From Lachnospiraceae bacterium (lineage in GTDB: Bacteria > Bacillota > Clostridia > Lachnospirales > Lachnospiraceae): a stretch of 42,259 bases of DNA. The stretch is taken from positions 1 through 42,259 of the forward strand of contig JAGACK010000031.1 of assembly GCA_017614155.1 (NCBI GenBank), written 5' to 3'. Made by a program: the position numbers and the translations under genes. Below the pieces are notes generated by a model. That model was given only the letters and a program-made list of their open reading frames with translations. It had not been told where the DNA came from and did not search any database. Shown piece by piece: positions 1-7,425 of this stretch; within the stretch, counting starts at the first letter, position 1; each line of letters begins with the position of its first letter.

Positions 1-388
1 TATTATCCTTGATCAGGAAACATTGGACCACTTGTGTAATATCTTGCAAACGATATGAAAACGAATAGCCTTCAGCATTTATCTCTCCGGCCTGCAGTGA
101 AGTAAGGCCGAGAGACCGGTAATCATACCCTTCATAAACCTTGCGTGTCTGCTGCTCATTCTTTTTTGCAATGGCTTTAGGATCGGACATCCGAGCCAGA
201 AGAGACGGATACCGCTTCCACAATGCAAGGATCACCACATGTCTTTCCTTGTCCCGTACTCCCCATTGATATGGATCACCACCGCCACGGGAAAGCTCTC
301 CGAGTTCTTTATCACTCATAAATTCAAATGTATCCGGGAGCTGCAGCGTAAACGCCCCATTGATCGTCTGTTCTTTTGATAAGTTCAT
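1..388 (-). CDS. Unidentified protein, 3' end cut by window edge
   Basis: An open frame runs from an ATG at 388 to the window edge with no stop, giving the first 129 residues. A GAGGAAAAG ribosome binding site lies just upstream. The product begins MNLSKEQTINGAF, then has a stretch LPDTFEFMSDKELGEL, a Trp-rich middle (YQWGVRDKERHVVILALW) and no signal peptide or membrane segment. I do not recognise a named family. The fold suggested by alternating hydrophobic residues is a small soluble alpha/beta domain, but that is a guess. The terminator of the tRNA-Ser unit lies immediately upstream, so the gene probably has its own start or depends on read-through. Confidence 0.6.
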   Translation of the reverse strand, partial: MNLSKEQTINGAFTLQLPDTFEFMSDKELGELSRGGGDPYQWGVRDKERHVVILALWKRYPSLLARMSDPKAIAKKNEQQTRKVYEGYDYRSLGLTSLQAGEINAEGYSFSYRLQDITQVVQCFLIKDN

Positions 389-410
389 GGTCTTTTCCTC
401 GGCTTTATGA

Positions 411-453
411 CAAAAAAAAATCGCGGGAACCGTTATAAATGCCGCGTTCCCGC
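411..453 (-). terminator. Intrinsic terminator of the tRNA-Ser unit
   Basis: An 8-bp GC-rich stem (423-430 with 446-453, GCGGGAAC/GTTCCCGC) is followed on the minus strand by a run of nine T (412-420). It lies 12 nt past the 3' end of tRNA-Ser(GGA), so it ends the two-tRNA transcript. Confidence 0.85.
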
Positions 454-464
454 AAAACTCACTA

Positions 465-554
465 CGGAGAAGGAGGGATTTGAACCCTCGCGCCGCTATT
501 AACGACCTGCACCCTTTCCAGGGGTGTCCCTTCAGCCATCTTGGGTACTTCTCC
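465..554 (-). tRNA. tRNA-Ser (anticodon GGA)
   Basis: Read on the minus strand, the 90-nt segment starts GGAGAAG and ends CTTCTCC plus discriminator G, a perfect 7-bp acceptor stem. The anticodon arm is CACCC-CTGGAAA-GGGTG, so the anticodon is GGA and the tRNA reads UCC/UCU. The T arm contains GGTTCAAATCC. The length and the long variable arm are typical of class II serine tRNAs. CCA is not encoded. It is the second tRNA in the transcript and is followed by a strong terminator. Confidence 0.95.
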
Positions 555-598
555 ATAATGACTAAATCTCAATCAAATATTTATTATGGCCGTATCCC

Positions 599-657
599 GG
601 ACGGCTGTCGCATACGATACAACAGGCTCGAAAATACCTCGCCTTGTTGTATCAGCA
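599..657 (-). repeat. 59-bp hairpin repeat, copy 1
   Basis: This segment matches 704-762 over 59 bp with one difference (G at 608 versus A at 713). Its core is an inverted repeat, GATACAACA pairing with TGTTGTATC and extended by GGC/GCC, so the RNA would form a long hairpin between the two serine tRNAs. Overlapping open frames across it are by-products of the repeat. Confidence 0.85.
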
Positions 658-703
658 GCGGTTCGCCGTTTCCAATCAGCGTTCGTCTTCGCCTCCGCTT
701 CTT

Positions 704-762
704 GGACGGCTATCGCATACGATACAACAGGCTCGAAAATACCTCGCCTTGTTGTATCAGCA
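704..762 (-). repeat. 59-bp hairpin repeat, copy 2
   Basis: Second copy of the 599-657 repeat. On the minus strand it begins at the first base after the discriminator of tRNA-Ser(UGA), so the hairpin sits directly at the tRNA 3' end. The 46 bp between the copies (658-703) holds no gene. Confidence 0.85.
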
Positions 763-848
763 CGGAGAGGATGGGATTCGAACCCATGTGCCCTTGCGGA
801 CAAACGGTTTTCAAGACCGCCTCGTTATGACCACTTCGATACCTCTCC
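763..848 (-). tRNA. tRNA-Ser (anticodon UGA)
   Basis: On the minus strand the 86-nt segment starts GGAGAGG and ends CCTCTCC plus G, a complete acceptor stem. The anticodon arm is GCGGT-CTTGAAA-ACCGT, so the anticodon is TGA (UGA) and it reads UCA and related serine codons. The T arm contains GGTTCGAATCC, and a long variable arm is present. CCA is not encoded. It is the first gene of the two-tRNA transcript; the 5' leader (849-905) carries two small hairpins (853-866 and 885-904). Confidence 0.95.
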
Positions 849-911
849 AATACCCGTAAATACGGGATTTTTAAGTATAAAATTGCGCCTTCCGAAGTCG
901 GCGCAAAAGAT

Positions 912-941
912 ATTCTAACAAAACTGACACCCCCTTGTCAA
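912..941 (-). promoter_or_regulatory. Sigma-70-type promoter of the tRNA-Ser unit
   Basis: On the minus strand a perfect TTGACA (936-941) is followed after 18 bp by TAGAAT (912-917). A start near 905 would give a leader of about 57 nt before tRNA-Ser(UGA). The -35 box and part of the spacer lie inside the distal arm of the terminator-like inverted repeat at 926-981. Confidence 0.75.
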
Positions 942-981
942 TACTAAAATGAAGCCGTTTCGGACCAGACAAGGGGGTGTC
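926..981 (-). terminator. 14-bp inverted repeat, probable terminator of the TIR-gene directon
   Basis: Arms 968-981 and 926-939 are perfectly complementary over 14 bp (GACACCCCCTTGTC) with a 28-nt loop, starting 16 nt after the TIR-gene stop codon. The downstream sequence AGTTTTGTT supplies a modest T-run. The 3' arm overlaps the tRNA promoter. Confidence 0.65.
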
Positions 982-997
982 CGAATAATTTATTTTA

Positions 998-3900
998 CTA
1001 TAAGCCGTATCTTGATCTCAGTTCTTCTGAAAGTTCGGCATCCTTCAGGATATCATGAGCCTTATCTATGAGTTCCTGAACCGAATAATGCCTGTAATAA
1101 CCTATCTTTTTATCTTTTCCGTTTTCCTTCGATGCAGTGATAAAGATATCCCTTCCTTTATGATGTCCGTAACAATCGATTATATGAGCAGTCTCGATCC
1201 CGTTCTCCATATCCACCATATCGCACATATCATCCATCTCTATGTACAGCAGCTTTCTATCGCTGTCATATTCAAAGTTCACACCCCCGCTGTAATAAAC
1301 ATATACCAGCACATCTATGTTCTTTTTGAACTCACCGGTTTCCACCGAATAACTGTTCAGGCTTCCGTCATTAAACAGTACCATCAGGTCATCGTTCAAA
1401 AATGTCATTCCTAACGGCGTCAGACCCGGACAGTCAATAGTTTCCTTTACACAGCCCTTCCTGTCAGCAAGGACTATCTGTTTTCCGTCAGAAACAGCAA
1501 ACAGCCCGTCAAGACTGTTGTCGGAAAAACAGCTTCCTCCCGACCATCCGTCAGGCGTTTCGATCTTTACCGTTTCTCCTGTTTCGATATCTGCCGCAAA
1601 ATCATCCTCATCACCGCCTGTCAGGCATACCGCATTTATTTCTTCATAATAGATCGGAGAATTTTTGATATAGCTGATATCATCCGGCATTATTATCTCA
1701 TTTTCTTTTCCGGTATCTATATCCCGTACAGCAACTGCAGTCTTGTAATCATCTGTCCTGAAACTGTAAACAAATTTATTATCCTTCAATGTGCTGTTGT
1801 TTCTCAGCGAAGAGATTGTTTCAGGCAGTTTCTCTCTGCGCGTCTTATCTTCCTTTATATCCCAAAAAACCAGTTCACAGGCTTCATCGCAGTCACTGCC
1901 CAGGACAACGCTGCCGTCATGTATTCCGTATAATATATACCGGTACGCGCCATCCCCCTCCAGAGTCTTTTTAAAGCGTTCCCCGTTCCCGTTCAGTCCG
2001 AATACATCCAGCACCGGTTTCTTATCATCATCATTTGACAGCACCGCCAGATAATCCTCATCCTGATAAATCCTGTTGGGCACCTCAGGGAAAGAAGCAT
2101 CCTCGCAAAGCGGCTTCCATTCTTCATCATAAACATTCACTCCATAATAAATGATCTCATGACTAAGATTCTGCTTTGCATAGACTCCTTTATTTACAAC
2201 AGCTTTGCGGAGATCATCTGCAAAATACGGGCAGAAATATACGGCATCATCATTTACGGTCTGCGCCGGGGCTGCATATCCTCCGTTTTCGGTGATATAC
2301 AGCGGTGAACCGTCCCCATCCCTGTCGCTGGCATCTATGATGGAATCATTCACATTATTACTGTATATCTCTTTTCCGGTTTTAATATCGTAAACAGTTG
2401 CAACATTTCCCGAATAAAAAGCGACAGAATCTTCCAGTTTCAGGAATTCACTTCCTATCATCACCCCGTTGCAGACAAAATCCGCTTTCCATTTTTCGGT
2501 CAGTCCGCGGGCATCAATGCATTTTACGGTTGAATGATCATTTGAAAGTATCTCCCTGTTTCCGAACGACATGCTGCCCTTCATATCAACATTGGTGTCT
2601 GCCACCATGAAGAGATCATTATCGACCCATTCGATTGCTTTAATCATTTCCTCATAATAATCGGATATCTTAACTTCTTTAGTATCAAGATCAAACACCC
2701 CATAAGCATACTCGTTCCAGCCTTTCAGCGCGCGAAAAGCGATCTTTTTTCCGTCAGGTGAAAGTCTGCTCTCAACTATATTCGGATTGTCAAGCATCAG
2801 CTCCTCCGGCGAAGACTTTTCGATCAGCGATATTTTCTTTATCAGTCTGCCGGTCTTGATATCGAACTGAAGGCAGTCATTCTGATAAGTACAGATATAG
2901 AACGAGTCACCGTTCAGCATTATGTTATCATCGTCATCAAACACATCATATTCTTCACTTTCAAGGGTTTGGTCCCAGAGTCTGTTCCCGGTTTTTACAT
3001 CATAGCAGTCGATCTTTTTTTCATCCCAGACCGCGATACAGTCATCATTCAGGAACCTCATCCCCTTAATGCTCCTGTATTCCCCTTCCAGATAAATAAT
3101 TTTTTTATGATCCCCGGTATCCCAGAGACCGAAAACATTTCCGTTATCCCGGATAGCTATGGTCTTACCATCATCACTTACCTGAAAATCCTCTATGATA
3201 TTCGGCATCGTGTAGTTCCACGCCGCATGGATATTTTTGCCGTCACTTGATTCATATGCCAGCGTCGCGCCGGTCAGCGCCCTCACGGCCTCTGCTGTTA
3301 CAGGTCTTTCATCCGCGTCATCCTTTGGCAATGCTTCAAGCGCAAGCTGCAATGCTGTTATCCTCTGCTCTTTTTCAAACAGGTTTTCCGATTCATTTGC
3401 CAGATATCTTGACTGGTTCTTCAGGGATTCTAAATAAGTCTTTCTGATCCTGTCCCTGCTGTAATACATATAACCGCTGAAAGCCCCCATCACCGCAAGA
3501 GCGAGCAGAAACACGGCTGTCAGCTGTTTCAGTCTGTACTGCCTTCTGCGGTTCATGAGCTCATCGTAGGCACAGCCTATAAGCCCGCATGCAAGCCGCG
3601 GGAGTTCTGTTTTTTTTGCTTTTCGAAGAGGCAGCCTGTAATCACAGGAAAGAGGCTCGGACGGTATCCTTACCGTCTGCTCGTTTCCGTTCTCATCCTT
3701 TACAACGCGTTCTTCATACTGAAGGATCTCAGGGATCACATCATAGGGCTCCCCATTTACAAGGACCGTAAATATCTCTTTCTTTGTATGATTTTTCAGA
3801 AAGCATTCTATCTCCCTGGGAACCCATGCCGATTTCTTCGTATTCGTGGAGCATATCACTATGAGATAATCCGAATCAGCCAGTGCCTTTGTGATAGTGT

Positions 3901-4090
3901 CGCTCAGATCGCTGGTTATGGGAAGTTCATCCTTGTCGCGGAATATCCTGTGTATTCTTTTTTTTCCGGTTTTCTTTCTTATCTTTGACGGGATGTGAAA
4001 CCGTTCCAGTCCCTTGTGGACAGCCTCAGCCACCCTGTTGTCCTCAGGTGCATGCTTGTACGAAATAAACGCATTGTAATGCTCTGACAT
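998..4090 (-). CDS. TIR domain - membrane helix - beta-propeller protein
   Basis: A 1030-residue protein. Residues 3-110 form a TIR fold (AFISYKH start, RDKDELP loop, SDYLIVICS strand) with SAWVPREIE at 87-95; E93 sits where NAD-cleaving TIR domains keep their catalytic glutamate. One strongly hydrophobic helix covers about 190-210. The remaining roughly 800 residues are repeated beta-strand segments with Asp/Gly turns (for example DGKTIAIRDNGN) like WD40/PQQ propellers, probably outside the membrane. The start follows the upstream DHH stop by 2 bp with GAGG 8 nt before it, so the two genes are translationally coupled. TIR proteins act in NAD-based signalling or immunity; whether this one is enzymatic is inference. 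It is the last gene of the directon. Confidence 0.85.
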   Translation of the reverse strand: MSEHYNAFISYKHAPEDNRVAEAVHKGLERFHIPSKIRKKTGKKRIHRIFRDKDELPITSDLSDTITKALADSDYLIVICSTNTKKSAWVPREIECFLKNHTKKEIFTVLVNGEPYDVIPEILQYEERVVKDENGNEQTVRIPSEPLSCDYRLPLRKAKKTELPRLACGLIGCAYDELMNRRRQYRLKQLTAVFLLALAVMGAFSGYMYYSRDRIRKTYLESLKNQSRYLANESENLFEKEQRITALQLALEALPKDDADERPVTAEAVRALTGATLAYESSDGKNIHAAWNYTMPNIIEDFQVSDDGKTIAIRDNGNVFGLWDTGDHKKIIYLEGEYRSIKGMRFLNDDCIAVWDEKKIDCYDVKTGNRLWDQTLESEEYDVFDDDDNIMLNGDSFYICTYQNDCLQFDIKTGRLIKKISLIEKSSPEELMLDNPNIVESRLSPDGKKIAFRALKGWNEYAYGVFDLDTKEVKISDYYEEMIKAIEWVDNDLFMVADTNVDMKGSMSFGNREILSNDHSTVKCIDARGLTEKWKADFVCNGVMIGSEFLKLEDSVAFYSGNVATVYDIKTGKEIYSNNVNDSIIDASDRDGDGSPLYITENGGYAAPAQTVNDDAVYFCPYFADDLRKAVVNKGVYAKQNLSHEIIYYGVNVYDEEWKPLCEDASFPEVPNRIYQDEDYLAVLSNDDDKKPVLDVFGLNGNGERFKKTLEGDGAYRYILYGIHDGSVVLGSDCDEACELVFWDIKEDKTRREKLPETISSLRNNSTLKDNKFVYSFRTDDYKTAVAVRDIDTGKENEIIMPDDISYIKNSPIYYEEINAVCLTGGDEDDFAADIETGETVKIETPDGWSGGSCFSDNSLDGLFAVSDGKQIVLADRKGCVKETIDCPGLTPLGMTFLNDDLMVLFNDGSLNSYSVETGEFKKNIDVLVYVYYSGGVNFEYDSDRKLLYIEMDDMCDMVDMENGIETAHIIDCYGHHKGRDIFITASKENGKDKKIGYYRHYSVQELIDKAHDILKDAELSEELRSRYGL

Positions 4091-4092
4091 TT

Positions 4093-5604
4093 TTATACCT
4101 CTTTATATAGATTTGAAAACAGCCTTTTGCTTATTATGTAGATATCATGTGGATCGTCTTCCCTTACCGCTATGAAATCACCCGGCGTTCCCAGATAATA
4201 CTTTTCCTCATCCCATGCCGTAAAAAGCTTGACATGCCTTTTAAGCGGACGCGAAAAGATCCTGGCCTTTCCCATGCTCATAACAGGCCTTGCATATCCG
4301 CGGACATTTTTTCTCTCTCCTGAAAACACATCTTTTATACAGGGCTCATATTCAAAGACAGCATCATATTCTTCATCGATAAATCTGTAACTGTTTTCCA
4401 GTTTTTCCTTTTTGATTGGATAAACCTCGCCTTCGATGCCTATCATGAGAAATATCCCCTTTTCGATCCTGACATTGATATCACCTTCAAGCGTCCGGAT
4501 CTCTACGGTCGTCCCGGCAGGAAATACATCTGCCAGTTCCAGACAGCCAAGCTTCTGCGGCCGTTTTTCATAAGCCTTCATATCAGAGGTATCCAGAACG
4601 ATATCCTTCGCGTAGATGATTTCATACATCGAGAAATACTCATCAAGCCTTTTCCTGAACTCCTCTCCTGCAGCGTTTTCCAGTTCATTTTCAGGATCGT
4701 TCCTTTTGGCCAGAAGTTTTTCAGGCCTGATCGATCCGCCCGCCTTGGTGATATGTCCTCCCCCGCCTCCGATGCCGTCTGCCAGGAAAGCCGCCAGTTC
4801 ATTGGCATGCACCTCTTTGACACAGCTTCTGACTGAAAACTTGATCTCCCCGGGACTCACATAGTAAGCCACACAGACATCAACGCCGACAGTTTCCAGT
4901 GAAAAATCGCTTATTACACCCAGGATATTCGGATCACACCATTCTGCCTTGATCAGAAGGTATTTATTATCCTCAAAATACTCATGCTCACAGATCGCCT
5001 TGCCCGTTATCTTTAATTCGTCCAGCGAGATGCAGGAATTTACCATTTTGGTTATGATGCTCCTGTTGATCATCAGCTGATCCTGCATATCTCTGTCAAG
5101 CGGATGTGAAATCTCAGAAAGCCTGTTGGTATCCGTATAAAGCCCATAATAAAGAGCAGTGGACAGCAGTACATCGTCATCCATGCTCATGCCTTCATCC
5201 CGTATCATATCCCATATCACGGTTGCGCAGCATCCCAAATTGCTCCTTACCTCGCTTAAAGGAGGAAGAGCTTCGGTCACCTGATGGTGATCGATCACTG
5301 CCACATTCTCTGCCTCTGCACATGTTACATTTTTCTGTCCATACTGACAGTCAACCGTTATCAGGAGTTCCGCCCGTTCCTCAGGATCCGGGCTGTAGCT
5401 TACCGGGATCTGAAGTTCTTCGATCATGATCAGAAGGTTGCTCTTGCTGATCCGGTTCCTTCCCCTGTATATGAAACGGGGTTTTTTCCCTTTCTTTGTC
5501 AGATACCAGAAGAGAGCATAACCCGAAGAAAGCGCATCTGCATCAGGATTGTCATGACACTGTATGACTATATTATCAAACCCGAGCAATTCATTTAATC
5601 GCAT
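4093..5604 (-). CDS. DHH/DHHA1 phosphoesterase with duplicated C-terminal PGDYG-like module
   Basis: A soluble 503-residue protein. The DHH catalytic domain shows HDNPDADAL (17-25), VDC (84-86), DHH (105-107) and DTN (158-160), which are the metal-binding motifs of NrnA/GdpP-type phosphodiesterases. The DHHA1 domain carries the GGGGGH substrate loop (279-284). NrnA-type enzymes end near residue 320; here about 180 more residues follow. That tail contains two related segments (344-407 and 445-501), each ending in a GD..V/GDFIAV strand, then EVYPI or DIYII, then LENSY or LFSNLY, resembling PGDYG modules. The substrate is probably a small (cyclic or linear) dinucleotide or nanoRNA, but this is unproven. 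Its partner is the TIR gene 2 bp downstream. Confidence 0.85.
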   Translation of the reverse strand: MRLNELLGFDNIVIQCHDNPDADALSSGYALFWYLTKKGKKPRFIYRGRNRISKSNLLIMIEELQIPVSYSPDPEERAELLITVDCQYGQKNVTCAEAENVAVIDHHQVTEALPPLSEVRSNLGCCATVIWDMIRDEGMSMDDDVLLSTALYYGLYTDTNRLSEISHPLDRDMQDQLMINRSIITKMVNSCISLDELKITGKAICEHEYFEDNKYLLIKAEWCDPNILGVISDFSLETVGVDVCVAYYVSPGEIKFSVRSCVKEVHANELAAFLADGIGGGGGHITKAGGSIRPEKLLAKRNDPENELENAAGEEFRKRLDEYFSMYEIIYAKDIVLDTSDMKAYEKRPQKLGCLELADVFPAGTTVEIRTLEGDINVRIEKGIFLMIGIEGEVYPIKKEKLENSYRFIDEEYDAVFEYEPCIKDVFSGERKNVRGYARPVMSMGKARIFSRPLKRHVKLFTAWDEEKYYLGTPGDFIAVREDDPHDIYIISKRLFSNLYKEV

Positions 5605-5620
5605 TTAAGTTTTCCTTCCT

Positions 5621-7396
5621 TCATTTTACAAGAATATTGTTATCCTTATCATACCTGTACAGAACATCATCCTCTATATGATCCCCGCTGTCAAAAAGTT
5701 CTTTGCTGTTTCCGATCACATCTTCCCTGCCTTCGGATTTCAGGAACACCACATATCTGATGCCGCTGCCTTCTGCCTCATCAAGGATGTCTCCTGCATC
5801 TATATGATCCCTGTCATCAAACGACATCACTCTCGACACATATGGTACCGCGCAGTAAGGTATGGTCTTTGTTCTCTGCATATCATCCGTACAGTCGACA
5901 AAAAGGATATTGTCGCCAAAGTTCATTTCCGGTGTGAACACCTTTTCAAATTCCGCCTCAAGCTCATCGACCATTCCGTAGGCTGAAAGGTACTCTTTTT
6001 CATAAACAGACGGTATCATGGTCTTTTTAGCATAAGAAAAATTTACCGTCAAAAGCAGCAGGACCGTTGCGAGCACCTTCAGGGCACGCTTCTTTTTTAT
6101 CACAATGAAGGCAAAATAGACTGCAGCATATAATACCGCGCCGAAAAATGTGATGATATATCTGTCAAAGCTTGAAAGGGAATCCGCCTCCCATTTTTCA
6201 AACACAAAAAGATAAATATAAATCATCACGGCAAGATAGCCTGCCATTCCCGCTGCAAGCACCAGCCCTTCCAGCAGTCTTCTCCCCTTGTCTGAACACA
6301 CTCTTATACATATAATAAAAACGGCCAGTCCGAAAAGCGCCATCCCAAGAGCCGTCAGTCCGACCGGCGAATCATTCAGATGCTTTACTGCCAGCGCCCT
6401 GAAAAACTCCTTTATCGTTGATGCCGTATAATCAGGAAAGACGATCCCTTTTTTGTCCGAAATATTTGAATCCAGATTGTTTGAAAGATATGATGTATTC
6501 CCTCTGATCCTGCAAAAGATCTTCCATGATGACCAGAAAGCAAGATTGCATACCCCGATAAAAACCGCCGGAAACACTGCCCTGATCTTCGGTCTGAAGG
6601 TTTCAACGAAAAAGACAGCTATGGCGATCGCGGCAAATATGAGACCCGTTGTCTTCAGCATCGTCAGTACCAGAGTCACCAGCAGGAATCTCAGATAATA
6701 AAAGAGATCCTTTCTTCCGTCATAAACAAAGATCAGCGCCTGTCCAAAAACGAAAGTCATTATTATATCTACTCCGAGACAATGGAACATCTGAAAGGAG
6801 CAGATCGCCGGCATGGCAGCTCCCAGCAGCACCCGGCATGCATATTCTGTCGTGCCTTCTTCATTCTGCTTTCTGAAAAAAGGCAGCATCGAAACAAGGA
6901 GCAGGCAGTAGTTTACGGCAAACATATCTGACTCCCTGTATCCCCCCAAGATCTTGAACACCGGAAAATACAGATACTGGACGATCGGAAAATAATCCCT
7001 GTACAACGAGCTGTTCATCCCGCCTGTCGGGACTCCGTTTATCATATACATATCTTTCGGAAAGATGGCCCAGTAATGAAGATCATCCCAGTTCGTGACA
7101 CGAAGATGCAATGACAGCATCACCGCGATAATGCAAAGGACTGCAAAAACCCACACACCCGGACTTTTGAGCTTTATGCGCATCAGTGAAAAGGTCCGGC
7201 TTTTTTGCTTCCTTAACGAAAGAATCACAAAAAAAACCGTACCGGTCAAAATATACAGCAGCAAAAACTCCACCGCATGCGCTATGATCCCGCAGATACC
7301 GGCAAGGTACAAAAGAAGCATGAAAAGATATACACAGACAGGAACAGTATCTTCGATATCCCTGTCAAAATAAACGGCGCTCGTCAGACTAAGCAT
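5621..7396 (-). CDS. Multi-pass membrane protein, GT-C glycosyltransferase-like
   Basis: A 591-residue integral membrane protein with about ten hydrophobic helices over residues 15-450 and a C-terminal soluble part of about 120 residues. After the third helix an extracytoplasmic loop carries NWDDLHYWAIFPKDMY, with an acidic pair placed like the catalytic loop of GT-C polyprenyl-phosphate-sugar transferases. I therefore infer a lipid-linked sugar transferase acting on the outer face; no donor or acceptor can be named. It lies 16 bp upstream of the DHH gene and 29 bp after the next glycosyltransferase, in the same transcript. The ribosome binding site before 7396 is weak (AAAGG about 14 nt away). 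Confidence 0.6.
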   Translation of the reverse strand: MLSLTSAVYFDRDIEDTVPVCVYLFMLLLYLAGICGIIAHAVEFLLLYILTGTVFFVILSLRKQKSRTFSLMRIKLKSPGVWVFAVLCIIAVMLSLHLRVTNWDDLHYWAIFPKDMYMINGVPTGGMNSSLYRDYFPIVQYLYFPVFKILGGYRESDMFAVNYCLLLVSMLPFFRKQNEEGTTEYACRVLLGAAMPAICSFQMFHCLGVDIIMTFVFGQALIFVYDGRKDLFYYLRFLLVTLVLTMLKTTGLIFAAIAIAVFFVETFRPKIRAVFPAVFIGVCNLAFWSSWKIFCRIRGNTSYLSNNLDSNISDKKGIVFPDYTASTIKEFFRALAVKHLNDSPVGLTALGMALFGLAVFIICIRVCSDKGRRLLEGLVLAAGMAGYLAVMIYIYLFVFEKWEADSLSSFDRYIITFFGAVLYAAVYFAFIVIKKKRALKVLATVLLLLTVNFSYAKKTMIPSVYEKEYLSAYGMVDELEAEFEKVFTPEMNFGDNILFVDCTDDMQRTKTIPYCAVPYVSRVMSFDDRDHIDAGDILDEAEGSGIRYVVFLKSEGREDVIGNSKELFDSGDHIEDDVLYRYDKDNNILVK

Positions 7397-7425
7397 ATTT
7401 CTTTTTTAAGCCTTTCATTAAAAAA

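Noticed and set aside
599-762. Possible CRISPR array
   Set aside because: Only two repeats of 59 bp with an internal hairpin, located between tRNA genes, and no cas genes.
480-918. Several open frames across the tRNA-Ser region on both strands
   Set aside because: They overlap two clear tRNA genes and the duplicated hairpin; the shared peptide strings are translations of the repeat.
998-5604. Prophage or genomic-island origin of the TIR/DHH pair
   Set aside because: No integrase, transposase or att-like duplication was seen, and the genes are in the same directon as housekeeping genes; the nearby tRNAs alone are not enough.
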